Positions 19,329 through 27,927 of a stretch of DNA of 44,391 nt are shown here, in pieces. A model generated the notes under the pieces. It had not been told where the DNA came from, did no database searches, and saw only the letters and a list, made by a program, of their open reading frames with translations. The translations under genes and the position numbers were made by a program. Origin of the DNA: Mariniblastus sp. (GTDB taxonomy: Bacteria; Planctomycetota; Planctomycetia; Pirellulales; Pirellulaceae); assembly GCA_011523945.1 (NCBI GenBank), contig WTFU01000160.1, forward strand, positions 1-44,391, given 5' to 3'. The number at the start of each line of letters is the position of its first letter. Positions within the stretch are counted from its first letter, which is position 1.

Positions 19329-19890
19329 GAGCTGGCGCTCCGGTCTCGAGTGCGGTCAGCTTCCTTTGAATGCATTCGGATAGCGTTGTGTAAGTGCGTT
19401 GCAAAGCCTTGTAAACAGCTTCCGGCTTGCGCCCCAATTTCTCCGCGACTTGCTTGCCGCGCAATCCTTCAAAATAACGCATTCTGATCGTTTCGCGTGC
19501 CCGCTCGCTTAATCCTTCAAGGCAGTCGTGAAGGGCGTCGGTCCGCAGCGCGATATCGCTTGTATCGCGAGATTCAAGTTCCGCGTCGACTAGATTCAGG
19601 ATAGACTCGTCAAGTAACGTCATTTGGTATTTTCGGTGACGGATCAATTCGTAACATCGGTTGCGGAGTACTTTCCAAGACCAATCACGAAGGTGTTGAG
19701 GACCCTCAAAAATACTTCTGTTTGCTAACACTTTTGTCAACATATCCTGATAAGCATCCTCAGACATGTGGGACTGGCGAAGGATCGACCAAGCAAGAGC
19801 GATTTGCTTGGTTCGTTCAGGCATCAGTATTTTTAGGATTTCACTATGGTCCATGAAATACATTATGCGCGAGAAGAAAAGTGTGGACAT
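19321..19890 (-). CDS. ECF-type sigma-70 factor, planctomycete/Verrucomicrobia type
   Basis: 189 residues. Region 2 is at about 30-90 (AYQDMLTKVLANRS to LRNRCYELIRHRK) and region 4 at about 120-180, with the helix-turn-helix GLRGKQVAEKLGRKPEAVYKALQRTY. There is no region 3, as expected for an ECF factor. An alternative ATG at 19854 (MDHSEIL) would remove 12 residues; neither start has a strong Shine-Dalgarno. The gene overlaps the FecR-like gene, so they are translated together. The pair probably controls the genes that follow: DUF1549/1553, DUF1501, EF-hand and perhaps the sulfatases. No target promoter motif could be fixed by eye. Confidence 0.92.
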   Translation of the reverse strand: MSTLFFSRIMYFMDHSEILKILMPERTKQIALAWSILRQSHMSEDAYQDMLTKVLANRSIFEGPQHLRDWSWKVLRNRCYELIRHRKYQMTLLDESILNLVDAELESRDTSDIALRTDALHDCLEGLSERARETIRMRYFEGLRGKQVAEKLGRKPEAVYKALQRTYTTLSECIQRKLTALETGAPAHE

Positions 19891-19907
19891 GTATTTTAAA
19901 AAAATAC
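19891..19907. other. AT-rich inverted repeat at the sigma gene start
   Basis: GTATTTT and AAAATAC form a perfect 7-base inverted repeat around AAA, directly against the upstream start codon of the ECF sigma gene. If the ATG at 19854 is the true start, this repeat is in the 5' leader. It could be an operator or part of a promoter; the AT content makes a chance origin possible. The rest of 19908-20036, which contains the expected sigma promoter, shows no motif I can name. Confidence 0.3.
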
Positions 19908-20036
19908 GGGCCCACTTCTGAGATTATCAGGAGAACTGATGTTATTGCCGTATTTAATGCAATCGGACAGCTCATTATTGTCGCAACGTTCTGTCCTTAG
20001 TTATGAATTCCAAGTTGAGGTTTTCTAAGCTTCTAT

Positions 20037-21401
20037 CTAGACGTCAATTTCGAATCCTTTTCTGGGTTCGCGTCGGACAAAACTTTGGGCAAGTGGGTCA
20101 TTCAAGATTTTTTGATTGATGGGATCCCATTGGATTTTTCGATTTAAGCGTGCTGCAATTCCAGCTAAATGGCAAGTAGACAATGCTCGATGATGGCTGA
20201 ACACGTCCGAGATGGGTTCCACTCGGTTAGCAGCCGACTCGAAGAAATTTTGAAAATGATTAACCAAAGGCCGACCCTTGTAGGCTGCCTCCAACGCGCC
20301 AGCGGGCAGTGGGTTTTTCGCCAAGTCCTCTACCGGCTTACCCGTCAATCGCCCACGGTTAACAAAAATTCTTCCCTTGCTACCTTCGAACAGGATGCCA
20401 TTCCCTTGGTCGTGCCGAATTTCAATTTGCTTCTTGTCTGGAAAGGTTGCCTGAATGAGAAATTCGATAGCGGTGTTATAGCGAGAGCGGTCAATGGGAA
20501 TACCGTTAACGAATTTTACGGGATGTTTGGCCATCAATGGTTTGATCCATTCCGGTCCTGTTGATGTCTTGCCCAATCCCCAGGTGGCGATATCAACGTG
20601 ATGTGCTCCCCAATCGGTCAGCTTGCCGCCTGAATACTCGTACCACCAGCGGAACTCGTAATGTCCCCGGGACCAACTTTTCGTCTCACCGTTATCTCCG
20701 GCAAGGGAGCGGTATTTGGCCTGTTGAGCCGGACCCTGCCATAAATCCCAATCGAGCGTCTTCGGAGGATCGGCAACCGGTAGTTCAGGGCTTTGGGGGG
20801 CGCCACCGATACTGCAGGTGGCTTTCGTGACCTCGCCCAGGCGACCCTCGCGAATCAAGGCGATGGCTTTGATGAAATTCTGATTACTGCGTTGTTGTGT
20901 GCCAACCTGAACAATTTTTCCAGTCTGCTTACAGACCTTGCAGAGCTCTATTCCTTCTTCAATGGTCAGCGTCAAAGGTTTTTCGCAATAAACATCCTTT
21001 CCAGACAACATGGCTTCAATTGCAATTTTTGCATGCCAATGGTCAGGAGTCGAAATATGAACAATATCGATGTCGTCACGATCCAGTATTCGACGGTAGT
21101 CTGCCTGAACCGTGGGAGAAATCTTGGTCCATTCTTTGACAATCTCCCCGGCGAGGTTGACGCGTGCCTGATCCGCATCACAAACTGCCACGTAGTCACC
21201 GTACTTCTGCATGTCGGGGGCGGAACCATATCTTCCCTTCAATCCAGTCGCTTTTTGGTACCAGCGGCTACCTGTTCCGATGGCTGCCATCACAGGGCGA
21301 TCATTTGCCGCTTTGAATCCTGCGGCGCGTTTTACATTTGGCAACAACGCCCCCGCCGTTATGGCAGCAGAACCTTGTAGAAGTTTTCTTCTCGTAATCA
21401 T
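20037..21401 (-). CDS. Gfo/Idh/MocA family oxidoreductase, Tat-exported
   Basis: A 454-residue NAD(P)-dependent oxidoreductase of the Gfo/Idh/MocA family, acting typically on sugars or inositols. The chosen ATG at 21401 (MITRRKLLQGSAA) has a GGCGG Shine-Dalgarno and starts a twin-arginine signal; an ATG at 21422 adds seven residues. The Rossmann motif is AAIGTGSRW (G-T-G near 42-44), the substrate Lys is in CEKPLT (EKP at 140-142), and DWGAHHVDIATWG carries the C-terminal active-site histidines. Tat export with a bound cofactor is seen in planctomycete members and in glucose-fructose oxidoreductase. It lies upstream of the sigma gene on the same strand, 147 bases away, and probably has its own promoter. 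The substrate is not identifiable. Confidence 0.9.
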   Translation of the reverse strand: MITRRKLLQGSAAITAGALLPNVKRAAGFKAANDRPVMAAIGTGSRWYQKATGLKGRYGSAPDMQKYGDYVAVCDADQARVNLAGEIVKEWTKISPTVQADYRRILDRDDIDIVHISTPDHWHAKIAIEAMLSGKDVYCEKPLTLTIEEGIELCKVCKQTGKIVQVGTQQRSNQNFIKAIALIREGRLGEVTKATCSIGGAPQSPELPVADPPKTLDWDLWQGPAQQAKYRSLAGDNGETKSWSRGHYEFRWWYEYSGGKLTDWGAHHVDIATWGLGKTSTGPEWIKPLMAKHPVKFVNGIPIDRSRYNTAIEFLIQATFPDKKQIEIRHDQGNGILFEGSKGRIFVNRGRLTGKPVEDLAKNPLPAGALEAAYKGRPLVNHFQNFFESAANRVEPISDVFSHHRALSTCHLAGIAARLNRKIQWDPINQKILNDPLAQSFVRREPRKGFEIDV

Positions 21402-21900
21402 CCAACCGCCCTCAACGTGCATATTATTTTTTTGATCCGTTCGTTTTTATTCCGGCCAAAGCCCGTATTAAACCTCAGACGACCAGAACCTCCATTTGAG
21501 TTGTGGAGACCGTTCCATCGCAAGCGCTTTAAGTTAACTACCAGAGTTATACGGGTAGCCTGATTCTAAGTCACTTGCTTTAAACGACCAAACGTTTGAC
21601 GGTCGAGAATATGCCGCATTTAAAATAAAGGCAAGTATTGTTTTTTTGGAGAAAACGCCTCGCTCGAAGTAGCGATCCAATTGCCTTTTCCATGGGTCAA
21701 GCAAAAAAACGGGCTGAGGCCGTTCATTCTATTGAGGCTATTGTCTTTGGCGAGTTTGGGTAGCACCGATCCGGGAGTCGAGTTTCGAGATGGTCGCCGG
21801 ATCAGGAAACGCGCGGAAGTGATTTGAATTCTTGATTAAAAATTCCTGATTAAAGCAAGGGAAATGAAAAGGAGGGGAATCGAGGTCTATTTATTTTCGG
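21402..21900. other. Intergenic region upstream of the Gfo gene
   Basis: About 500 bases without a convincing gene between the Gfo/Idh/MocA gene and the end of the next sulfatase, both on the minus strand. It must hold the Gfo promoter and possibly the sulfatase terminator. The 10-base palindrome CAAACGTTTG is at 21589-21598, within GACC...GGTC flanks that are only partly symmetrical. A direct GATTAAA repeat lies near 21833-21855. No tRNA-like or rRNA-like sequence was seen. Confidence 0.5.
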
Positions 21901-23382
21901 TCAATAATCACCGCCCTTATCGCTGGCGTCGACGGAAGCTTTCCATTGTTTCCAGGCGTCGGCCATGGCCTCCGTTTTTTCCGGCTGAGCCGCAGCCTGA
22001 TTATTCTTTTCGCCCGGGTCATCCTTCAGGTTGTAGAGTTCCCAATCGCCTGAATTTACTTTGGCGCAATAGGCTTTCCAATCGCCGTCGTGCCAAGCGG
22101 CCTGGCCGCGGATGTGAAAACCGAGTGGTCGACGACGTGTCTCCATGTCGCCTTCGAGCAGGGGTAACAGGCTAACGCCATCGAGCGGGCGATCGTCAGG
22201 CATTTCGATGCCGACGATGTCAAGGATGGTAGGAAAGTAGTCGACGGTGCACGTGGCAACGTTGCTACTGGTTCCGGGTTTAATTTTGGCTGGCCACTCG
22301 AGCAGGCCGGGAACACGCACCCCGCCTTCGTATAGGCTTCGCTTGCGTCCTTTGAATTTCCCTTGCTGGCCGGGAGCCTTGTCGTTGCCCTCCGGGCCGT
22401 TGTCTGAGCAAAAAGCGATCAATGTGTTGTCAGCGATGCCGTGTTCTCTGAGACGGGCGCGAAGTTTACCGACGGCCCGGTCGAGAGCGGTGACACACCC
22501 ATAGTAATTGAGGTGATACCCGTCCAGTTTTCCGTCAGCCTCGGCATAGCTGTCGGTGTCCGCTTTGCTTGCGACGACGGGAAGGTGTGGCGCGTGGAAC
22601 CAGACAATGGCGAGAAAGGGAGTTTCGCGGTGAGTGTCGATGAATTCGAGTGCGCGATCCATGATCAGGCCTGAGTCGTCGCCAAGCAGGTCCTTGGATT
22701 TGGGGTCGATGTAAGTCTCTTCCCCGGTCCAATAGCGGGTGCCGTAGAAATCGCGATTCGCTCCCTCGGCGATGGCGTGCCAACCCCGATTCGACGCGTT
22801 GCGGAAATTCTCTTTACTTCGATTATTCGTTTTCTTGTCTTGGGAACTGGCCGGCTGCCACATCGGATCGTAGGTCGGTGTCTTGGCTTCGGTTGCGAAA
22901 GTGGTTGTGACGGCGTGCTGCCAGGGTGGAGAGTAGTTAGCCTTGGCATTTTCACCGCGATTGGAGTCTTTCATTTTGCGGGTGAGGGTGCCCATGTGCC
23001 ACTTGCCGAAATGACCGGTGGCGTAGCCCTCCGCGGCAAGTGCCTCGTAAAGGGTGAACTCACCTTGCCGGAGGTGCCCGCTGTTGGCGGTGTAAATTCC
23101 GGTGCGGTCGTGATGACGCCCGGTCACCACCGAAGCACGGGTCGGCGAACACACCGGTGCTTGAGCGTAGAAGCGAGTTAGGTTGAGACCGTTGGCAGCC
23201 ATTTTGTCGAGATGCGGTGTGCGGATACTTTTTCCACCGTTGAAACCAACGTCGCCCCAGCCCAGGTCATCGCACATGATCAGAATCACGTTAGGTTTTT
23301 CCACGCCGCTCGCTTCGGAAGGTAATCTCGAGGCGAGAAAGATGGCTAACACAATCAGTGGAATAAAAGTTGAACGCTTCAT
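21901..23382 (-). CDS. Secreted type I sulfatase without basic tail
   Basis: 493 residues from the ATG at 23382 (MKRSTFIPL), chosen because it begins the signal peptide; the reading frame is open for 31 further codons upstream. Metal ligands are in IMCDDLGWGDVGFNG, the catalytic cysteine is C78 in C-S-P-T-R, and GKWHMG and CSDNGPEGN are present. The family is close to arylsulfatase A-type enzymes. It ends in SDKGGDY and lacks the lysine-rich tail of the four sulfatases at 2.3-13.7 kb. It is flanked by long intergenic regions and is probably transcribed alone. Sampled stretches look GC-rich. The substrate is unknown. Confidence 0.93.
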   Translation of the reverse strand: MKRSTFIPLIVLAIFLASRLPSEASGVEKPNVILIMCDDLGWGDVGFNGGKSIRTPHLDKMAANGLNLTRFYAQAPVCSPTRASVVTGRHHDRTGIYTANSGHLRQGEFTLYEALAAEGYATGHFGKWHMGTLTRKMKDSNRGENAKANYSPPWQHAVTTTFATEAKTPTYDPMWQPASSQDKKTNNRSKENFRNASNRGWHAIAEGANRDFYGTRYWTGEETYIDPKSKDLLGDDSGLIMDRALEFIDTHRETPFLAIVWFHAPHLPVVASKADTDSYAEADGKLDGYHLNYYGCVTALDRAVGKLRARLREHGIADNTLIAFCSDNGPEGNDKAPGQQGKFKGRKRSLYEGGVRVPGLLEWPAKIKPGTSSNVATCTVDYFPTILDIVGIEMPDDRPLDGVSLLPLLEGDMETRRRPLGFHIRGQAAWHDGDWKAYCAKVNSGDWELYNLKDDPGEKNNQAAAQPEKTEAMADAWKQWKASVDASDKGGDY

Positions 23383-23838
23383 TGTTAATTTCTCTGAGCA
23401 ATAACCCCTCGAACCATCGAAAAAGACTCTGTCGAAGTTGACCCTTTGGGGTACGTGGCTCACCGCTGCGTCCAACGTAGACGATGCGGCAGTTGTTGGC
23501 TTTGTTCGATTGGCAATGTTAGCCGGTGATTCTAACAGATAACTTGTATTCTTTGATCGGGGCGACTAAGTCACGTAGAATATAAATTCGTCTCAGCGGT
23601 AGTTTGAAGCGGTTCCTGACAACAAACGAACCCGTTCCCTCCAATACCCGAACAGCCGCTGCCGCGCATTGGAATGTGAGTTCAAGCGGTCGCCGTGTTT
23701 ATGCCCGATTAACTGCGTCCGCTTGTTTCAGGCGACGAAAGCTTCTTTCCTTCCGCAAGGGCATCATCGTTCTTCTCCAAGTCAGACCCATTTCTTTTTG
23801 TTTTGACTGCCAAAAGCATTTCAAGCCAAGATGCATTG
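23383..23838. other. Intergenic region upstream of a sulfatase
   Basis: About 450 bases between the sulfatase start and the end of the beta-helix gene, all on the minus strand. It should contain the sulfatase promoter. I see no inverted repeat with a T-tract, no tRNA and no recognisable operator. Open frames here have no signal peptide, motif or ribosome site and are taken as chance. Confidence 0.5.
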
Positions 23839-25539
23839 TTAATCGTTGGGATTTTTTTCACTTACTAATTTGTTGTTATTTACTATGCCTGCTTTACCGC
23901 TAATCGATACAGCTTTGTCATTGGGTTTGTGAAGGATCACGGTGTTGTCATGGACGTTGGCGGGTTTTATTGAATCCTGAATGACCAACGCCGACTTGTG
24001 AAAATTGCTCACGGTATTACTGTGGGCGTAAATCGCAGCGTTGGTTGCATGCAGGCCATGCCGCCAGCCATGGAGTTTGTTTTCGGTCATCGTTAAGTCG
24101 GATCCTGGCAATGCCCAGATTGCATTGTTTGGCGGACCGCTGCGGCGCAGGGACGAGCCGATGATCTCATTGTTGAGGGCATGAACCTTGCCCGCAACTC
24201 GAATACCCGCGACGCCCTCGCCACGAATGATGTTATCCTTAAATGTCGCGTCTGCCCCGCCATAAACCATGACAGTCGGTGGTAAGCCTCTCCCACGCGA
24301 TAGTTCATTGTCCAAAAGACGCACTGACCATCCCGCATTAATTCCGACTGCGACGGCAGCGTTGTTAATGACGCGGTTGTTGATAACCGTTGACCGTCCA
24401 GTCTTGCAGCTGTCGAAGCCGATTCCGGACGCCATGTTCCGGTGGCAGTGGTTGTTGATCAGCAGGGTCACCGCCTCACTTTCTTGTCCAATTCCCGACA
24501 AACTATTTTCAAAGCATTCATTGCCAATGATGACGGGGGTTGCATGGGTTCGAGAACCGATGCCTGCCAATTTGTTCTTGTAGCAGCGGTTGTTTCGGAT
24601 GATTGGCGAAGCGCTTAGACGTGTTCCAATTCCTGCCATGTCATTTTCAAAGCATTCGTTGCTTTCAATAATAGGTTGAGTCTCGCTTCCGGTGCGAATG
24701 CCGATTCCAGATCGACGATTTCGGTAGCACTTGTTGCTGCGTACAATTGGTTTGGAGTGATCACTGATTCCGATTCCGGCACGAATATTTCCATAGCAAA
24801 CGTTGTTGCTTACCACAGGGCTGGCGTTACTCTGTCCAATACCCGCATAGAAATTCTCAAAACAGATGTTCTCATCGATAATGGCTGAAGATTGTTGCAT
24901 CGATCCGATACCGCTTCCCATGTTGCGGTAGCTTACGTTGCGGACGATTCGTGGTGCTATGCGTCGGTCCTTGGATCCGACAATTGCGATGCCCGTACCG
25001 CCATTGTGATGCACAATGTTGTTGCTGACTGTACAGTAGCGAATGCCAGACACAATGATTCCCACTGTACTTGGATCGCCAACTTGTTCATGAGCCTGCT
25101 CGTTACCCTGGGTGGCATGATGTTTGTTCCATTGGTCTTCATTGTAATTTCCGACACCCGTGACGGTGAAGCCATCGAAAGTCGAGTTTTCGGCCATGAC
25201 CACAGCGGGCTCGTTACCAATTCCACTGCCGTCGATGATCGTTGCTTCGGCTCGCTTGAGGCTGAGCTTGCCTTTTACATCGTCGCCTGTACTTTTAACC
25301 GTGATGCCCGGTCTTAAACGAATGTGTTCTTTGTAGACTCCCTTGTCGACGAGAATTAGATCGCCGTCAACAGCCGCATCGATTCCTGCTTGAATTGTCT
25401 TTCGATCTTGCGGAACGCGAATTGTATCACCCGCCGAATGACGAACTGCTCCTGCGATGGAGGCGGCAAACATACCCGCTGTCACCGTGGCATAGAGCAA
25501 GGAAGCATTCCATTTTTTTGATCGGATGTTCGAACGCAT
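23839..25539 (-). CDS. Secreted right-handed beta-helix repeat protein
   Basis: 566 residues with a signal peptide (about 12-32). The start, TIRVPQDRKTIQAGIDAAVDGDLILVDKGVYKEHI, is the typical opening of NosD/CASH-type parallel beta-helix proteins. The middle (about 160-400) contains roughly ten short rungs of about 23 residues, with recurring SGIGI/AGIG, N-E/R-C-Y/F and ASPIIRNN elements. Asn ladders and regularly spaced Cys are visible. Such folds are found in polysaccharide lyases, epimerases and passive binding proteins; I see no catalytic motif that decides. Its position between sulfatase and esterase genes suggests binding or cleavage of a polysaccharide, which is inference. Confidence 0.87.
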   Translation of the reverse strand: MRSNIRSKKWNASLLYATVTAGMFAASIAGAVRHSAGDTIRVPQDRKTIQAGIDAAVDGDLILVDKGVYKEHIRLRPGITVKSTGDDVKGKLSLKRAEATIIDGSGIGNEPAVVMAENSTFDGFTVTGVGNYNEDQWNKHHATQGNEQAHEQVGDPSTVGIIVSGIRYCTVSNNIVHHNGGTGIAIVGSKDRRIAPRIVRNVSYRNMGSGIGSMQQSSAIIDENICFENFYAGIGQSNASPVVSNNVCYGNIRAGIGISDHSKPIVRSNKCYRNRRSGIGIRTGSETQPIIESNECFENDMAGIGTRLSASPIIRNNRCYKNKLAGIGSRTHATPVIIGNECFENSLSGIGQESEAVTLLINNHCHRNMASGIGFDSCKTGRSTVINNRVINNAAVAVGINAGWSVRLLDNELSRGRGLPPTVMVYGGADATFKDNIIRGEGVAGIRVAGKVHALNNEIIGSSLRRSGPPNNAIWALPGSDLTMTENKLHGWRHGLHATNAAIYAHSNTVSNFHKSALVIQDSIKPANVHDNTVILHKPNDKAVSISGKAGIVNNNKLVSEKNPND

Positions 25540-25707
25540 GGCGTTTATTCCCCAGAGTAAAAAAGGAGGCGATGACCTTGTGAGGCTGTTTAATCTACTC
25601 CTCTGTTTGAAAAACTAAATCGTTTTGACTTCGAGAGGTTTATGCCGTTATTTCTTTTTCGCAATTCTAAATTAATCAGTCTGAAAATGATCGTGAGGCT
25701 GTGGTCT

Positions 25708-26685
25708 CTATTGGGATGTTTTCTTTTCGACTTTTTTGAGAGTGTCGGAGTCCTCTGCTTTGATCATCCTTTTGTCATCGGGTTGCAATTTTTTGGTCGG
25801 TTTCGATGAAAGCAGACCCAGGGAAACGAGAAAACGATCGGACTCGATCAACACATGGTTAAACCAAGGACTCTTACCAAAGAACGAATGGCCTGCTCCC
25901 TGTGCGAGCCAAAGATCGACTCGGTCACCTACCCCGAGATTCTTCAGTTGAGTATGTGCCTTAGTCCAACCGGCCAACCATTTTTGATCTTCGGTGCCAA
26001 AGAAAACAATTGCGGGGGCAAAGTCAATCGTGAGGTGCTTTATTGCATCGACTTCGGGAAATTTAGCATCGAACGGCGCCAGTGCAGGGTTGAATAGCAG
26101 ATAGGCAACGACGCCGGTATCAATTCCTTTTGGATCGGCTGGGTCGTTCAGGCCAGCATTCGTCGTTGCAAGAATGCTGATGTGCCCACCTGCTGAGCCG
26201 CCCCCCGTAATCATTTTCGAGGGATCAATTCCAAGTTCTTTCGAGTGTTGTTTCATCCAGCGGATTGCGCTCTTGGCGTCGGTGATGCAGAATTGTTTTC
26301 GCGAAACACCCACCGGTAGCTTTTGCTTAGCGGTAACCAGTTGGTAATTGGCCGTGGCTGCAACCAATCCCCGGCTGGCAAAGTATTTGCAAAACTTTTG
26401 GAACTGTTTCAGATCACCGCCCCCCCAGGCGCCACCGTGGAATAGTAGTAGACACGGACGTTTTGCCTTCGAGCGGGCATGCCCTTTTGGGAAGTAAACT
26501 TCCAGGTCACGCGGTTGACCCGCCGAGTGCTTGTAAGTGAATCGGTTCATCTCAACACCGATTTCATCAGTCGAGCTTTTTGTTGGAGTGAGTGTGGTCC
26601 CGTTAGGCTTCTGCCCAAAGCATGCGGTGGAATAGATCAGAATCCCAAGCGTAAAGGCATGTTTGGAGGCGAGGGGTAAGTTCAT
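25708..26685 (-). CDS. Secreted alpha/beta-hydrolase, BD-FAE/esterase-like
   Basis: 325 residues with a signal peptide (about 1-24). The oxyanion motif HGG is at 83-85 (LLFHGGAWGGGD), the nucleophile is S164 in G-G-S-A-G-G, the probable acid is D233 in GTEDQ and the probable base is H266 in GAGHSF. This is the lipase/acetyl-esterase branch that includes many planctomycete xylan and pectin esterases. It may deacylate a polysaccharide or oligosaccharide. The C-terminal 28 residues are charged and Lys-rich. A 168-base gap separates it from the beta-helix gene downstream, and it diverges from the histidine-rich gene upstream. Confidence 0.87.
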   Translation of the reverse strand: MNLPLASKHAFTLGILIYSTACFGQKPNGTTLTPTKSSTDEIGVEMNRFTYKHSAGQPRDLEVYFPKGHARSKAKRPCLLLFHGGAWGGGDLKQFQKFCKYFASRGLVAATANYQLVTAKQKLPVGVSRKQFCITDAKSAIRWMKQHSKELGIDPSKMITGGGSAGGHISILATTNAGLNDPADPKGIDTGVVAYLLFNPALAPFDAKFPEVDAIKHLTIDFAPAIVFFGTEDQKWLAGWTKAHTQLKNLGVGDRVDLWLAQGAGHSFFGKSPWFNHVLIESDRFLVSLGLLSSKPTKKLQPDDKRMIKAEDSDTLKKVEKKTSQ

Positions 26686-27184
26686 TGTTTAGATAGGTCG
26701 GTCCAGTTGAAGTTGATAAAGATTGACTTTTACGAGCAGTTTAAAAGGAGTGAGCACACGTTAAAAGGATCATTTTTCTATGTTTTGAAATCAAATTACC
26801 TATCGGCGAAAAAATAGGGTGCGACGAAAGCGAGGCGGTTTTACGTTCAGCTGCCTTGTTTCGAGCACCTCACTAGAGGTGCCAATATTTTGGCTACCGC
26901 TTTCACGCGGCGAGTACGAACTTCCGGAGTTCATTTTGCGTAACAGTTTAGAATGATTCAAAAACGCGGGAGCCTGTTCGGTCGAATTGCAGAGGCATAC
27001 AAGCTAAGAGCGGAGAATGCACCGGCAAAATAGGGGGTTTTTTTAGTTTTCAGTTCACAGATCATTCAGAATTGATGAATTTTTTGCAAAAGTAAGAGAA
27101 CGGCTGATTAAATCGTTGGGTGGACGGTCCCGGGAAAGTAAGTTCGTTAGTGGGACTTCTACTTTTTCCTGTTTGTTTAGCTAA
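26686..27184. other. Divergent intergenic region with hairpin at 26865-26882
   Basis: About 500 bases between the esterase (minus) and the histidine-rich protein gene (plus), presumably carrying both promoters. The clearest element is a perfect 7-base inverted repeat, GCACCTC-ACTA-GAGGTGC, at 26865-26882. It has no T-tract directly after it, so it could be an operator for one of the divergent promoters, or the end of a small RNA. Nothing else is recognisable. Confidence 0.45.
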
Positions 27185-27748
27185 ATGAAATTAAAAGTTC
27201 AAAGCGATAGAAAGCAAAAACTTTGGCGACGCCAAAGTGTGGGATTGCTATGTTGCTTGCTAAGTTTTGTTTGGTTTGGAATCCCCAGTTTCCACAGTTT
27301 TTGTCACTTTGCCGATCTACCGCATCAGCATCCAAGTGGTTCTGCGTTCAGTCACGGTCACAGTCATGGGCATCATGATCACGGGCATCACGGTCACGAT
27401 CATAGCCACGATCATGGGCATCATGACCACAGCCATCACGATCATCACGACTCGATAAAAAGTTCTCTTGCGGGGAATGAAACGGCAGGCAATGGTTCGG
27501 GCGAACCAACCTCACATTTGCCGCATCGCGAGCCTAGTGACAGTGAAGGCCCGTTGTTTTCATTGCAATTGCTTGAGTCGGAAAGCTGTTGTTCAGCTCC
27601 CCCCAGTCTGTTTTTGGCTTCGGCCTGCCCGGTTCTGGGTGTAGCCAACATTCATGGCCTTGAATTCTATTCTTCCGCCGAATTGGGCACCATTGGTGCG
27701 CGGGGACCTCCAATATCACTGAGGTCTGTCTTTCTACAGCTGGTTTAA
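27185..27748 (+). CDS. Membrane-anchored histidine-rich protein, possible metal handling
   Basis: 187 residues. A hydrophobic segment (about 17-36) with two cysteines acts as signal or anchor. Residues 57-88 are almost only His, Asp, Gly and Ser (HGHSHGHHDHGHH and similar), a typical zinc, nickel, cobalt or copper-binding stretch. Further on come a Cys pair (SESCCSAPP) and the C-terminal GARGPPISLR. The RGPP ending and N-terminal helix resemble DUF2946-type small proteins that accompany metal-efflux genes; this likeness is tentative. No efflux transporter is seen beside it. The family is otherwise unrecognised. A DUF1559 gene follows 179 bases later on the same strand. Confidence 0.72.
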   Translation: MKLKVQSDRKQKLWRRQSVGLLCCLLSFVWFGIPSFHSFCHFADLPHQHPSGSAFSHGHSHGHHDHGHHGHDHSHDHGHHDHSHHDHHDSIKSSLAGNETAGNGSGEPTSHLPHREPSDSEGPLFSLQLLESESCCSAPPSLFLASACPVLGVANIHGLEFYSSAELGTIGARGPPISLRSVFLQLV

Positions 27749-27927
27749 TTGTGTCGACATTTGTTTAAACGACCTGATTAATTCCATCTTTTCCAAACGA
27801 CAAGATCAGTCGCTTTGCGTCATCGACGAAGCTGCGTATTTATTGCGCTCTTTGGCGTTTGCGCGCATGCGTTTTGTTTCAAAGTCAAAATCCAATTCAT
27901 AAGATCATCATATAGAAATGAAATCCA

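Noticed and set aside
21589..21598. Palindrome CAAACGTTTG upstream of the Gfo gene as a LacI-type operator
   Set aside because: A single 10-base palindrome in 500 bases can arise by chance, and no regulator gene is nearby.
23604..23903. A 99-codon plus-strand frame between sulfatase and beta-helix genes
   Set aside because: It runs into the beta-helix gene on the other strand, has no ribosome site and its composition looks random.
24000..25200. Regular repetition in this stretch as a CRISPR or satellite array
   Set aside because: The period of about 69 bases corresponds to the 23-residue rungs of the beta-helix protein in frame.
27357..27452. CAT/GAT-rich stretch as a DNA tandem repeat or CRISPR-like array
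   Set aside because: The repetition is explained by His and Asp codons of the histidine-rich protein; there are no constant repeats or spacers.
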